From the NCBI RefSeq assembly GCF_022669155.1, contig NZ_JALBVB010000057.1:213779-277778 (forward strand): a DNA stretch of 64,000 nucleotides. The letters are read 5' to 3'. The number at the start of each line of letters is the position of its first letter. Positions within the stretch are counted from its first letter, which is position 1. The notes under the pieces were generated by a model. That model ran no database searches. It worked only from the letters and a program-made list of their open reading frames with translations, and was not told the DNA's origin. The DNA comes from Kineococcus sp. TRM81007. Its GTDB lineage: Bacteria > Actinomycetota > Actinomycetes > Actinomycetales > Kineococcaceae. Positions 8,656 to 20,560 of the stretch are shown one piece after another. A program made the translations under genes and the position numbers.

Positions 8656-9320
8656 CAGGCCCCCCCTCCCGGCGCGGCCGCGAGCACGGCGGTGGCCGCG
8701 GCGGTGCGCTCCTCGGCGACGACGACGTGGACCAGGTCGCCCTCCTGGTGGACGGTGCCCTTCACCGGCACCAGCCCCTGCCCGAGCCGGGTGACGTAGG
8801 CCACCCGCACGCCGGCGGCGGCCTCCAGCACGTGCAGGGGCTTGCCCACCCACCCCTCGTGCACCGGGGCCTCGACCAGGACCACGCGGCCGCTGGCGTC
8901 GCGGAACTCGCTGAGGGCGCCCTCGGGGACCAGCCGGCGCAGGACCTGGTCGGCCGTCCAGCGCACGGTGGCGATGGTGGGGATGCCCAGGCGCTGGTAG
9001 ACCTCGGCGCGACCCGGGTCGTAGATGCGCGCCACGACGGTCTCCACGCCGAACTTCTCGCGCGCCACCCGCGCGGCGAGGATGTTGGAGTTGTCGCCGG
9101 AGGAGACCGCGGCGAAGGCGCCGGCCTGGTGGATGCCGGCCTCCACGAGCGTGTCGTGGTCGAAGCCGACCCCGGTGACGCGCTGGCCGGTGAAGGAGGT
9201 GCCCAGCCGGCGGAAGGCGTCGGTGTCCTGGTCGACGACGGCGACGCTGTGCCCGCGCTGCTCCACGGTCAGCGCCAGGGTGGAGCCGACACGCCCACAC
9301 CCCATGATCACGAAGTGCAC
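8655..9320 (-). CDS. ceoB: TrkA-like RCK potassium-channel regulator (first of pair)
   Basis: 221 aa: a Rossmann motif HFVIMGCGRVGSTLAL and acidic VVDQD in RCK_N, then an RCK_C domain (VGKPLHVLEAAAGVRVAYVTRLGQGLVPVKGTVHQEGDLVHVV). It probably pairs with the following gene product as a hetero-oligomeric gating ring. It begins with GTG at 9320, divergent from a KimA-like permease gene across 215 bp. The divergence suggests these RCK proteins and that permease serve the same K+ homeostasis function; this is inference from position and from the same arrangement in other actinomycetes. Confidence 0.9.
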   Translation of the reverse strand: MHFVIMGCGRVGSTLALTVEQRGHSVAVVDQDTDAFRRLGTSFTGQRVTGVGFDHDTLVEAGIHQAGAFAAVSSGDNSNILAARVAREKFGVETVVARIYDPGRAEVYQRLGIPTIATVRWTADQVLRRLVPEGALSEFRDASGRVVLVEAPVHEGWVGKPLHVLEAAAGVRVAYVTRLGQGLVPVKGTVHQEGDLVHVVVAEERTAAATAVLAAAPGGGA

Positions 9321-9429
9321 GACCCCTCCGGTGCGTCCTGTGCGGCCGGGAGCGCCGGCGTGGCCGGCGGCTCCTCCCGGGCGGCGACGCTACCGCCTCG
9401 CCGGCGCACCCGCCGCCGTGGCCGTGCAC

Positions 9430-9487
9430 GGGGCGCGTCCGGGGCGCGTCCGGGGGCGCGGCCGGACGCCCGGACGCCCGGACGGCC
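9430..9487. repeat. Intergenic short tandem repeats
   Basis: Between ceoB and the permease gene, an 11-bp unit (GGGGCGCGTCC) occurs twice in tandem, followed by an imperfect copy and then two copies of GGACGCCC. No function is evident; it could affect either divergent promoter. Confidence 0.5.
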
Positions 9488-9521
9488 CCGTCGGCGTGCC
9501 GCCGCAGCGGGAGCTCGGACG

Positions 9522-9527
9522 TAGCAT
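9522..9527 (+). promoter_or_regulatory. -10 box of the permease promoter
   Basis: TAGCAT ends 8 nt before the GTG at 9536, supporting a leaderless transcript starting there rather than at the GTG at 9530. Confidence 0.4.
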
Positions 9528-9535
9528 CGGTGGAC

Positions 9536-11632
9536 GTGCCCTCTGTGACGGACGCGGTCAAGCGCGTGCTCGTCGGCCGGCCGTTCCGCAGCGAGCGACT
9601 GTCCGAGACCCTCCTGCGCAAGCGCGTCGCGCTCCCGGTGTTCGCCTCCGACGCCCTCAGCTCGGTCGCCTACGCCCCCGACGAGATCTTCCTGACCCTG
9701 TCGATCGCCGGCATCGCCGCCTACGCGGTCTCGCCGTGGGTGGGCCTGGCCGTCGTCGTCGTCATGCTCGTGGTCGTCGCCTCGTACCGGCAGAACGTGC
9801 ACGCCTACCCCTCCGGCGGCGGGGACTACGAGGTCGCCACGGTGAACCTGGGCCCGAGCGCGGGCCTGACGGTGGGCAGCGCGCTGCTGGTGGACTACGT
9901 CCTGACCGTGGCGGTGTCGATCTCCTCCGGCGCGCAGTACGCGGCCACCGCGATCCCCGCGCTGCGCGGGCACGAGGCCCTCTTCGCCGCCGCCCTGGTG
10001 CTGCTGCTGATGACGGTGAACCTGCGCGGGGTCCGCGAGAGCGGCACCGCGTTCGCGATCCCCACCTACATCTTCATGTTCTCGATCCTCGGCATGGCGC
10101 TGTACGGCTTCGGCCGGTACCTGTTCGGCGACCTGCCGATGGCGGAGAGCTCCCGCTACGACCTGACGGCCGAGCACGACATCTCCGGCGGCCTGACCAG
10201 CCTGGCGGGGGCCTTCCTGATCCTGCGGGCCTTCTCCTCCGGTGCCGCGGCCCTGACGGGCGTGGAGGCCATCAGCAACGGCGTGCCGGCGTTCCGCGAG
10301 CCCAAGAGCCGCAACGCGGCCACGACGCTGCTGCTGCTGGGCACCATCAGCGTCACCATGCTCGTCAGCACGATCGCGCTGGCGAACCTCACGCAGGTGC
10401 GCTTCGCGGAGGACCCCTCGATCCAGCTGCTCGAGGACGGCGTGCCCGTCGGCGACGACTTCGTGCAGGACCCGATCATCGGCCAGCTCGCGGCGACGGT
10501 CTTCGACCACTTCCCGGTCGCCTTCTACGTCGTCACCGCCGCCACCGGCGTCATCCTCGTGCTGGCGGCCAACACCGCCTTCAACGGCTTCCCCGTGCTC
10601 GCCTCGATCCTGGCGCGCGACGGCTACCTGCCCAAGCAGCTGCACACGCGCGGCGACCGGCTGGCGTTCTCCAACGGCATCATCGCCCTGGCCGGCGCCG
10701 CGGTCGTCCTCGTGCTCGCCTTCGACGCGCAGGTCACCCGGCTCATCCAGCTGTACGTGGTGGGCGTGTTCGTGTCCTTCACGATGAGCCAGACCGGCAT
10801 GGTGCGGCACTGGACCCGGCACCTGCGCACCGAGCGCGACCCGGCGGCGCGCCGGCGGATGAAGCGCTCGCGGGTCATCAACTCCATCGGCCTGGGGCTG
10901 ACCGGCATGGTCCTGGTCATCGTGCTGCTGACGAAGTTCACGCAGGGCGCGTGGCTGGCGATCCTCGCCATGGTGGTGCTCTTCGCGAACATGAAGCTCA
11001 TCCGGCAGCACTACACCTCGGTGTCGCGCGAGCTGGAGATCGCCGAGGAGGCCGGGGCCAAGGCGCTGCCCACCGGCGTGCGCGGCGTCGTGCTGGTCTC
11101 CAAGCTGCACAAGCCGACGCTGCGGGCCCTGGCGTACGCGCGCGCCGCGCGACCGAGCGACCTGCAGGCGGTGACCGTCTCGGTGGACCCGGAGGAGACC
11201 GCCGCCCTGCAGGCGCGCTGGGACGCGCTCGGCCTGCCGATCCCGCTGACGGTGCTCGACTCGCCGTACCGCGAGGTCACCAGGCCGGTGCTCGAGCACG
11301 TCAAGGCGCTGCGCGCGCGCCATCCGCGCGACCTGGTGACCGTCTACGTGCCCGAGTACGTCGTGGGCCACTGGTGGGAGACCCTGTTGCACAACCAGTC
11401 CGCGCTGCGCCTGCGGGCGCGGCTGCGCTACACCCCGGGAGTGATGGTGGCGAGCGTGCCGTGGCAGCTGAGCAGTTCGGAGGGGATGGAGGACCGCGTG
11501 GAACGATCCGCGCCGGGCGTGGTGCGCCGGGGCACGTTCGGGCCGACGCCGACGCGCCCGGACCCCGCCTCGCCCGCCGCGACCACCCCGCCGCCCGGCG
11601 GTAGCGGCGGCGAGCGCGAGGGGGCCCGGTGA
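9536..11632 (+). CDS. APC-superfamily permease, KimA-like (probable K+ uptake)
   Basis: 698 aa with about 12 membrane helices (residues about 45-505) followed by a roughly 190-aa cytosolic domain. The start (GRPFRSERLSETLLRKRVALPVFASD, ALSSVAYAPDEIF) matches the actinobacterial permease next to ceoBC (Rv2690c) and resembles KimA, the Bacillus K+/H+ symporter of the amino acid-polyamine-cation superfamily. Assignment to K+ rather than amino acids rests on that resemblance and on the divergent RCK genes. The tail beyond helix 12 contains a USP-like alpha/beta stretch (RGVVLVSKLHKPTLRALAYARAA) and a disordered end. GTG 9536 fits a leaderless start; GTG 9530 is the alternative. The stop overlaps the next gene. 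Confidence 0.85.
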   Translation: MPSVTDAVKRVLVGRPFRSERLSETLLRKRVALPVFASDALSSVAYAPDEIFLTLSIAGIAAYAVSPWVGLAVVVVMLVVVASYRQNVHAYPSGGGDYEVATVNLGPSAGLTVGSALLVDYVLTVAVSISSGAQYAATAIPALRGHEALFAAALVLLLMTVNLRGVRESGTAFAIPTYIFMFSILGMALYGFGRYLFGDLPMAESSRYDLTAEHDISGGLTSLAGAFLILRAFSSGAAALTGVEAISNGVPAFREPKSRNAATTLLLLGTISVTMLVSTIALANLTQVRFAEDPSIQLLEDGVPVGDDFVQDPIIGQLAATVFDHFPVAFYVVTAATGVILVLAANTAFNGFPVLASILARDGYLPKQLHTRGDRLAFSNGIIALAGAAVVLVLAFDAQVTRLIQLYVVGVFVSFTMSQTGMVRHWTRHLRTERDPAARRRMKRSRVINSIGLGLTGMVLVIVLLTKFTQGAWLAILAMVVLFANMKLIRQHYTSVSRELEIAEEAGAKALPTGVRGVVLVSKLHKPTLRALAYARAARPSDLQAVTVSVDPEETAALQARWDALGLPIPLTVLDSPYREVTRPVLEHVKALRARHPRDLVTVYVPEYVVGHWWETLLHNQSALRLRARLRYTPGVMVASVPWQLSSSEGMEDRVERSAPGVVRRGTFGPTPTRPDPASPAATTPPPGGSGGEREGAR

Positions 11633-13005
11633 GCCGCCCGGCCCGCGCCGCCGCGCCCGGCGCCCGCCGCGACCGGCGCACCCGCTCCGCGGAGGCGAGG
11701 GGCGCCGACCGCGCCGGCGCCGAGTTCGAGGTGGAGGTCGGCCCGATCGCCCACGGCGGGCACTGCGTGGCCCGGCACGAGGGTCGCGTCGTCTTCGTCC
11801 GCCACGCCCTGCCGGGGGAGCGGGTGCTGGCGCGCGTGACCGAGGGCTTCGACGGCTCGCGCTTCTGGCGCGCCGACGCGGTGCGGGTTCTGCGCGCCGA
11901 CCCCGACCGCGTCGAGCCGCCCTGCCCGGTGGCGAAGCCGGGGCTGTGCGGGGGCTGCGACCTGCAGCACGTGGCGCTGCCGCGGCAGCGGGCGCTGAAG
12001 GCGCAGGTGGTGGCCGAGCAGCTGCAGCGGCTGGCCGGGCTGGACCTGGCCGTCGAGGTCGAGGAGGTCCCGCTGCCCGCGGGTGCCGCGCAGCCGGAGC
12101 ACCCGGGCCTGCGCTGGCGGACCCGCACGCAGTTCGCCGTCGACGCCGAGGGGCGCACCGGGCTGCGCGGGCACCGCTCGCACGACGTGGTGCCGCTGGC
12201 GGACTGCCCGATCTCCACGCCGGCCGTCGCCGGCAGCGGGGTGCTGGGGCAGCGCTTCGGCAACGTGGCGACGGTGGAGGTGGCGGCCGGCTCGGACGGC
12301 GGCGACCCGCTGGTCGTGGTGACGCCGAGCGAGGGTGCCCGCGCGCACCTGCCGAAGCTGCCCGGGGCCTCGGTGGCGGTGCGCACCCCCGAGGGCGTGC
12401 ACCGCGTGAGCGGGCGCACCTGGGTGGGGGAGCGCGTGCCGGTGCGCGGGCGGGAGCTGGCGTTCCGCGTCAGCGGTGCCGGCTTCTGGCAGGTGCACGC
12501 CGGCGCGGGCGCCGCGCTGACGGAGGCGGTCCTGCAGGCGCTGGAGCCCCGCCCGGGGGAGCGCGCGGTGGACCTGTACGCCGGCGCGGGGCTGTTCACC
12601 GCCGTCCTGGCCGACGCGGTGGGTGCGGACGGCTCGGTGCTGGCCGTGGAGGGCGAGGCGCGCGCTGTGCGCGACGCGCGGCGCTCGCTGCACGGCTCCG
12701 AGCACGTGGAGCTGTGGGAGGGGCGCGTGGAGGAGGCGCTGGCCGACCCGGAGCTGGAGGGCGCCGGTGTGGACGTGGTGGTCCTCGACCCGCCGCGCTC
12801 GGGCGCGGGCGCCGCGGCGGTGGAGGCGATCGCGCGGCTGCGCCCGCGGGCGGTGGCGTACGTGGCGTGCGACCCGGCGGCGCTGGCGCGGGACGTGGCG
12901 TCCTTCTCGGAGCGCGGGTACGTCCTGGACGGGGTGCGCGCGTTCGACCTGTTCCCGATGACGCACCACGTGGAGTGCGTGGCGCGGCTGGTCCCGGCGA
13001 GCTGA
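11629..13005 (+). CDS. TRAM-domain RNA (uracil-5) methyltransferase family protein
   Basis: 458 aa, the class I SAM-dependent RNA m5U methyltransferase family (TrmA/RlmD-like; Rv2689c here in M. tuberculosis). After a basic tail comes a TRAM domain (about residues 30-90), then a four-Cys cluster region ([18 protein letters not shown], about 98-115) that may hold an Fe-S cluster. The C-terminal methyltransferase has the SAM loop [15 protein letters not shown], the DPPRSGAG motif and the catalytic-Cys motif [12 protein letters not shown], ending in [14 protein letters not shown]. Target base not known. The GTG start overlaps the permease stop. Confidence 0.9.
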   Translation: MSRPARAAAPGARRDRRTRSAEARGADRAGAEFEVEVGPIAHGGHCVARHEGRVVFVRHALPGERVLARVTEGFDGSRFWRADAVRVLRADPDRVEPPCPVAKPGLCGGCDLQHVALPRQRALKAQVVAEQLQRLAGLDLAVEVEEVPLPAGAAQPEHPGLRWRTRTQFAVDAEGRTGLRGHRSHDVVPLADCPISTPAVAGSGVLGQRFGNVATVEVAAGSDGGDPLVVVTPSEGARAHLPKLPGASVAVRTPEGVHRVSGRTWVGERVPVRGRELAFRVSGAGFWQVHAGAGAALTEAVLQALEPRPGERAVDLYAGAGLFTAVLADAVGADGSVLAVEGEARAVRDARRSLHGSEHVELWEGRVEEALADPELEGAGVDVVVLDPPRSGAGAAAVEAIARLRPRAVAYVACDPAALARDVASFSERGYVLDGVRAFDLFPMTHHVECVARLVPAS

Positions 13006-13051
13006 GCGCGGGTGGTCCCGACGTGCCCGGCGCGTCGGGGCCGCCCGGTGG

Positions 13052-13069
13052 TATCTTGACGTCGAGATA
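13052..13069. promoter_or_regulatory. 18-bp palindromic operator upstream of acnA
   Basis: TATCTTGACGTCGAGATA is an inverted repeat with a single mismatched pair, 118 bp before the acnA GTG. MarR-family TamR of Streptomyces coelicolor is known to act on aconitase promoters through similar 18-bp palindromes; linking this site to a TamR homologue is inference, and no marR gene is in the window. Confidence 0.6.
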
Positions 13070-13186
13070 AATGGTCGGCGAACACGGTGGGGTGCCGGTC
13101 CGGCGCCGCCCGCACGGTGGCAGCATCGGGGACGACGTGCACGACCCGCGACGACGGCGAAGCGGACGACGAGTGAGGAGCTCACG

Positions 13187-16019
<2,833 letters not shown>

Positions 16020-16033
<14 letters not shown>

Positions 16034-16080
16034 CGAACGCCTGACGGGCGCCTGACGGGCGCCTGACGGGCGCCTGACGG
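16020..16080 (+). repeat. 11-bp tandem repeat spanning the acnA stop
   Basis: Five full units: two TGACGAACGCC and three TGACGGGCGCC, then a partial unit. The first unit lies in the last acnA codons and the stop codon is the TGA of the second, so each expansion adds another in-phase-shifted TGA beyond the gene without changing the protein. Confidence 0.85.
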
Positions 16081-16081
16081 C

Positions 16082-16120
16082 GAGGAGGGCGGTCACCCCC
16101 GTGGGGTGGCCGCCCTCCTC
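16082..16120. terminator. Strong bidirectional terminator
   Basis: A hairpin with 18-nt arms (beginning GAGGAGGGCGG and ending CCGCCCTCCTC) and a 3-nt loop lies between convergent acnA and the phosphoesterase gene. Confidence 0.9.
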
Positions 16121-16154
16121 GCGTTCAGTGCCGCCCGGTAGCCCCGTCGCCCGG

Positions 16155-18047
16155 TCAGTCCTCGCGGGTCGCGGTGACCGGGGCGCTGAGGAACTCCCCG
16201 GGCTCCAGCGCGCGCGAGCTGATGCGCACGTCGCCGACCCAGCCGTGAAAGCCCTGCCCGAAGACCTCCTCCGACTGGGTGGCGCCGAGGGCGAACGGCT
16301 TGCCGAGGGTGGCGATGCCCCGGGCGAGCGTGGACGGGTTGCGGGCGGTCCGCGACCCCTCGACGTGCACGACGCTGCGCCGGCCGTCGTTGACGATCGC
16401 CACGTGGACCCAGCGGCCGGGGTCGAGGGCGTGCGTCCAGGACGTCGGGTTCAGGTCGTCCAGCTCCGGGTACAGCACGAACTGCAGGAAGCGCTCGGGG
16501 CTGACGTTCAGGCTGCAGGTGGGCTCGTCGGGGCTGTAGCCCTGCGTCTTGCCCGCGTCGCCGTTCCTGCCCTCCCAGCTCAGCACGCCCATCCAGGCGT
16601 GGTCCCCGGTGAAGGGGTCGGGCAGCTTGAGGAACACCTCGATGGTGAACCCGGACAGGAACGTCTCGGAGTTCAGCGGCGCGCCCGGCGCGGTCTCCAG
16701 CACGGCCCCGCCGTCGGGGTCCTTGCGGCCGTCGAAGCGCAGGCTGGCGTGCGCGGGCTGGCCGTCGTGGTGCTCCGCGGACCAGGTGAGCGCCCCGGCG
16801 GTGCCGGCACCGATCAGCCGGGCGGTGAGGTCGTTGCCGTTGCCGGACAGGTCCTCCACGACGGTGCCGGCGGCGACGACCGCTCCCTCGGCGGCGCCGG
16901 GCAGGGCGTCGAAGCGCCAGTAGGCGGCGGTGTGCGGGCCCACCACGGTCGGGGCGGGCCGCGGGTCGGGCACCACCGGCGGGGCGAACCCGGCGAAGCG
17001 CCGGGCGGGCACCAGCTCGAAGGAGAAGCGGTCCGCGCCGCTCGTGCGCTCGACCTCCTCGCGCTGCAGCGGGGTGCGCTCCTCCTCGGGCACCGAGCGC
17101 AACCAGGGCGAGAAGGTCTCCACGTCCACGACACCGCGCTCCAGGTCGAACCGGTACAGGCGCAGCGCGGCGGCGCCCCCGTAGTACCGGTCCTGGTAGT
17201 TCGCCAGGTGGGCGTGCACGGGGTTGCCGGCGTCGTTGGTCAGCACGGTGCGCCCCACCGGCCAGAAGTGCCCGTTGAGGGTGAGGAAGACCTGGTCGCG
17301 CCCGCGCACCAGCTCCTCCCACAGGCGCCGGCCGTACTCCGACAGCTGCGCGGTGCCGTCGCCGCCGTCGGCGCTGACCAGCTCGTGGGAGACCAGGACC
17401 GTCGGCAGCGACGGGTTCTCGTCGAGGACCCGCCCGGCCCACGCCAGCCCCGCCTCCGACAGCCGCCAGTCCAGCGCCAGCACCAGCCAGTCCCGGCCGC
17501 CGGCGCGCACCACGTGGTGCGAGGAGTACCCGTCGGGGGAGGAGCCGCGGTGCGTCGGCACCCGGGCGGCGCGCCCGGGGCCGAAGTGGTGCAGGAACGG
17601 GGTGGCGCCGCGGGTGTCCTCCCCGCTGACGTCGTGGTTGCCCGCGACGACGGCGTGCGGCAGGTTCCGCCGCCCCGGGGGCAGCTCGGTGTCGAAGACG
17701 CGCGCGGCCAGCGCCGTCTCCGCCTCCGTGCCGTGCTCGGTGACGTCGCCGAGGTGGGCGAGGAAGGCGATGTTCTCCTCCGCCCGGTGCTCGCGCAGCC
17801 ACGCCAGGGTCGCCGCCAGCGGTGCCGGGTCGGCGGCGTCGGCGTCGAAGAGGTACTGCGTGTCCGGCAGCACGGCGAGGGTGAAGCGCGGCGAGTCGGC
17901 GTCGAACGGGCCTCCGGCGGCCGCGGCCCGCGGCTGCGCCGGGGACGCGGACGCGGGGGACGCCGCGGCGGGGGAGGCCGCCGCGGCGGCGGCGGGGACG
18001 GTGAGGCCGGAGGCGATCAGCGCCCGGCGCGAGAGGTCGGGAGTCAC
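16155..18047 (-). CDS. Tat-exported metallophosphoesterase with LamG-like domain
   Basis: 630 aa. The GTG at 18047 gives a twin-arginine signal (SRRALIASGLTVPAAAAAA), so the protein is probably exported. A calcineurin-like phosphoesterase domain follows (about residues 50-300): LPDTQY, AHLGDVTEH, VVAGNHDVSG and LNGHFW, which are metal-ligand blocks. The C-terminal about 230 residues form a LamG/concanavalin-like jelly-roll (AYWRFDALPG, DLSGNGNDLTA, GFTIEVFLKLPDPF, WVHVAIVNDGR, GWVGDVRISSRAL) that may bind glycans. Substrate unknown; nucleotides, phosphodiesters or phospholipids are possible. It stands alone between terminators and a divergent signalling operon. Confidence 0.85.
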   Translation of the reverse strand: MTPDLSRRALIASGLTVPAAAAAASPAAASPASASPAQPRAAAAGGPFDADSPRFTLAVLPDTQYLFDADAADPAPLAATLAWLREHRAEENIAFLAHLGDVTEHGTEAETALAARVFDTELPPGRRNLPHAVVAGNHDVSGEDTRGATPFLHHFGPGRAARVPTHRGSSPDGYSSHHVVRAGGRDWLVLALDWRLSEAGLAWAGRVLDENPSLPTVLVSHELVSADGGDGTAQLSEYGRRLWEELVRGRDQVFLTLNGHFWPVGRTVLTNDAGNPVHAHLANYQDRYYGGAAALRLYRFDLERGVVDVETFSPWLRSVPEEERTPLQREEVERTSGADRFSFELVPARRFAGFAPPVVPDPRPAPTVVGPHTAAYWRFDALPGAAEGAVVAAGTVVEDLSGNGNDLTARLIGAGTAGALTWSAEHHDGQPAHASLRFDGRKDPDGGAVLETAPGAPLNSETFLSGFTIEVFLKLPDPFTGDHAWMGVLSWEGRNGDAGKTQGYSPDEPTCSLNVSPERFLQFVLYPELDDLNPTSWTHALDPGRWVHVAIVNDGRRSVVHVEGSRTARNPSTLARGIATLGKPFALGATQSEEVFGQGFHGWVGDVRISSRALEPGEFLSAPVTATRED

Positions 18048-18220
18048 CCCCTCACCCCAGCGCGCCCCGGTGCCGGTCTCGCCGCACCGCGGTGAACGGG
18101 GCTGCAGCGGGCGGTGAACACCTGCGCCGGGCACCCGCGGTGACCCTCCCGGGGCCGTCCGTGGCGCCTTCCCCCGCACGGGTGCGCCCGGAAGGGTCAA
18201 CCGCACCGCTGCGCGTGCCG

Positions 18221-20560
18221 ATGGAGGACCCGTGCGGCACCGCCCGGGTGCCGCTCTCGAGGACGGGGCGAGGCGTGTTCGACGAGGTGTGGCGCAGCCA
18301 GGGCGAGGACGTCGCCCCCGGGGTGGCCGCTGCCCTCCTGCACCTGGCGGCCGCCGGTGACCAGCCCGTCCTCGTCGTCTCCCGCCCCCGCCCGCCGGAG
18401 GCGCCCGAGCGGCCCCGCGTGCGCTGGGCCAACGCCACCCTCGCCGCCCTGCTGGGCGCCGCGCCCGGCGACCTGCTCGACCTGGCCGTCGGCCGCGTCC
18501 TGCGCGGCGCGGACGCCCCCGGCGCCCTGGTGCGCGAGCGCTGCACCCGCTTCACCGTCGAGGCCGTCACCGCCTCCGGCGAGGTGCGCGCCACGGAGGT
18601 GGCCGCCTGGCCCGTGCCCGAGCGGATCAGCGGTTTCGGGGCCGTCTCCGAGCGCCTGCGCGTCGACGTGGCGCTGGCCGCGGAGGACCACTGGGTGCTG
18701 CAGCTGCTCAGCCCCGACGACGAGCGCTCGCGCGCCGCGCTGCGCGCCGCGGAGGAGCGCTTCGCCACCCTCGCGCAGGACTCCCCGGTGCCCACCCTCG
18801 TCTCCGACGTCGGCGCGCGCCTGTCCCGCGTCAACGACGCCTTCGCCTCGCTGCTGGGCGTGCCGGCGCAGGAGCTGTGCGGCACGGGCTGGCTGACGCA
18901 CGTGCTCGACGACGAGCGCGGTCGCGTGGCGCAGGCCGTCGCCGACGTCCTGGCCGGCGAGCGCGTCGTCTTCGACACGCGGCTGCGCACCTCCGCCGGG
19001 CAGGTCCGCTGGGTCACGGTGCGCCTGGCGCCCAGCCGCACCCCCGGTTACGGCGCCGGGTTCGTCGGCACCGTGGAGGACGTCACCGACCGCCGCGCGC
19101 GGGAGAACCGGCTGGCGTACCAGGCGCAGCACGACCTGCTGACGGGCCTGCCGAACCGCCTGGCGCTGCTGGAGCACCTGGGGGAGCTGCTGCCCGACGC
19201 GGCCTGCCCCGACGCGGCCGGCGTGCCGCTGCCGCCGGTGCACCCCGCGGCGCCGGTGGGCGTGCTCATGGTGGACCTGGACGACTTCAAGACCGTCAAC
19301 GACGGCCTGGGCCCGGAGGCGGGCGACGCGGTGCTCGTGGAGGTGGCGCGCCGGCTGGTGCGCACCGTGCGCACCGGTGACCTGGTGTCCCGCCCCGGCG
19401 GCGACGAGTTCGTGCTCGTGTGCCACGACCTGCCCGACGAGTCCGCGGTGGAGGCCACCGCGCGGCGCGTGCTGGACGCCCTGGTGGCGCCCGTGGAGGT
19501 CAACGGCCTGCGCCTGCGGGTCGCCGCCAGCGTCGGCGTCGTGCTGCTGAGCGGTGAGCCGGGCGGCGCCGAGGAGGTCGTGCGCGACGTCGGCATCGCC
19601 ACCCACGAGGCCAAGGCCGCCGGGGGCGGCCGCTGGGCGCTGCTGGACGAGGACGTGCGCCAGCGCGCGCGCCGGTCCCTGCGCCTGGTCGCGGACCTGC
19701 GCGAGGCGCTGGCGCGGGGGACGCTCGACGTGCACTACCAGCCGGTGGTGCGCCCCGGCACGCCCACCCGCCCGCACGCCCAGCTGCTGTCGGTGGAGGC
19801 GCTGGCCCGCTGGCGGCACCCCGAGCTGGGCCCGATCGACCCGGCGACGTTCATCGAGGTCGCCGAGCGCGCCAACCTGGTGCCGGCGCTGGACGCGCAC
19901 GTGCTGGCCGTGGCGTGCCGGGACCTGGCGACGTGGCGCGCCGAGGCGACGGCGGCGGGCCTGCCGCACGTCCCGCGGCGGGTGGCGGTCAACGTCTCCG
20001 CCGTGTCCCTGTCCGCGGACGGCTTCGCCGACGGGGTGCGCCGCACGGTCGCCGCCGCCGGCCTGCGGCTGGAGGACGTGTGCCTGGAGGTCACCGAGAC
20101 CGCCCTGGCCAGCGACCTGCGCGCCTGCCGCACCGTGCTGGAGGAGCTGCGCCGCGACGGCGCGCTCGTGGCCATCGACGACTTCGGCACCGGGTACTCC
20201 TCGCTGGCGTACCTGGTGGACCTGCCCGCCGACCACCTGAAGGTGGACCGCTCCTTCGTGCGCGACCTGCGCGGCGGACGCGGCACCGGCGCCGCCGGCG
20301 CCGCGCGCGGCGGCCCGGCGCGCGCGGTGGCGGCCGCGATCGTCTCGCTGGCGCGCACCCTGGGGCTGGACGTGGTCGCCGAGGGCGTGGAGACGCACGA
20401 GCAGAACGACGTGCTCGTCGAGCTGGGCTGCGAGGCCGTGCAGGGGTACCTGTACGCGCGGCCCATGACCCGGGAGGACCTGTGGCGCGTGCTCTGCGAC
20501 GGGGGCACCCTGGCCCCGCAGCCGGCCGGGCTGCCCTCCCCGAGGCAGGTGCCGGCGTGA
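18221..20560 (+). CDS. PAS-GGDEF-EAL cyclic-di-GMP signalling protein
   Basis: 779 aa from the chosen ATG; longer forms from 18092 are possible and the start is uncertain. An unclassified N-terminal region (about 1-170) is followed by a PAS domain (about 175-295, ERFATLAQDSPVPTLVSDV), a GGDEF domain with intact RPGGDEFVL (about residue 393) and an EAL domain with intact SVEALARW (about 526), DDFGTGYSSL and EGVET. Both catalytic motifs are complete, so diguanylate cyclase and phosphodiesterase activities are both possible. No membrane segment is seen, so the sensor is cytosolic. The stop overlaps the HDOD gene, suggesting a shared operon. Confidence 0.92.
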   Translation: MEDPCGTARVPLSRTGRGVFDEVWRSQGEDVAPGVAAALLHLAAAGDQPVLVVSRPRPPEAPERPRVRWANATLAALLGAAPGDLLDLAVGRVLRGADAPGALVRERCTRFTVEAVTASGEVRATEVAAWPVPERISGFGAVSERLRVDVALAAEDHWVLQLLSPDDERSRAALRAAEERFATLAQDSPVPTLVSDVGARLSRVNDAFASLLGVPAQELCGTGWLTHVLDDERGRVAQAVADVLAGERVVFDTRLRTSAGQVRWVTVRLAPSRTPGYGAGFVGTVEDVTDRRARENRLAYQAQHDLLTGLPNRLALLEHLGELLPDAACPDAAGVPLPPVHPAAPVGVLMVDLDDFKTVNDGLGPEAGDAVLVEVARRLVRTVRTGDLVSRPGGDEFVLVCHDLPDESAVEATARRVLDALVAPVEVNGLRLRVAASVGVVLLSGEPGGAEEVVRDVGIATHEAKAAGGGRWALLDEDVRQRARRSLRLVADLREALARGTLDVHYQPVVRPGTPTRPHAQLLSVEALARWRHPELGPIDPATFIEVAERANLVPALDAHVLAVACRDLATWRAEATAAGLPHVPRRVAVNVSAVSLSADGFADGVRRTVAAAGLRLEDVCLEVTETALASDLRACRTVLEELRRDGALVAIDDFGTGYSSLAYLVDLPADHLKVDRSFVRDLRGGRGTGAAGAARGGPARAVAAAIVSLARTLGLDVVAEGVETHEQNDVLVELGCEAVQGYLYARPMTREDLWRVLCDGGTLAPQPAGLPSPRQVPA

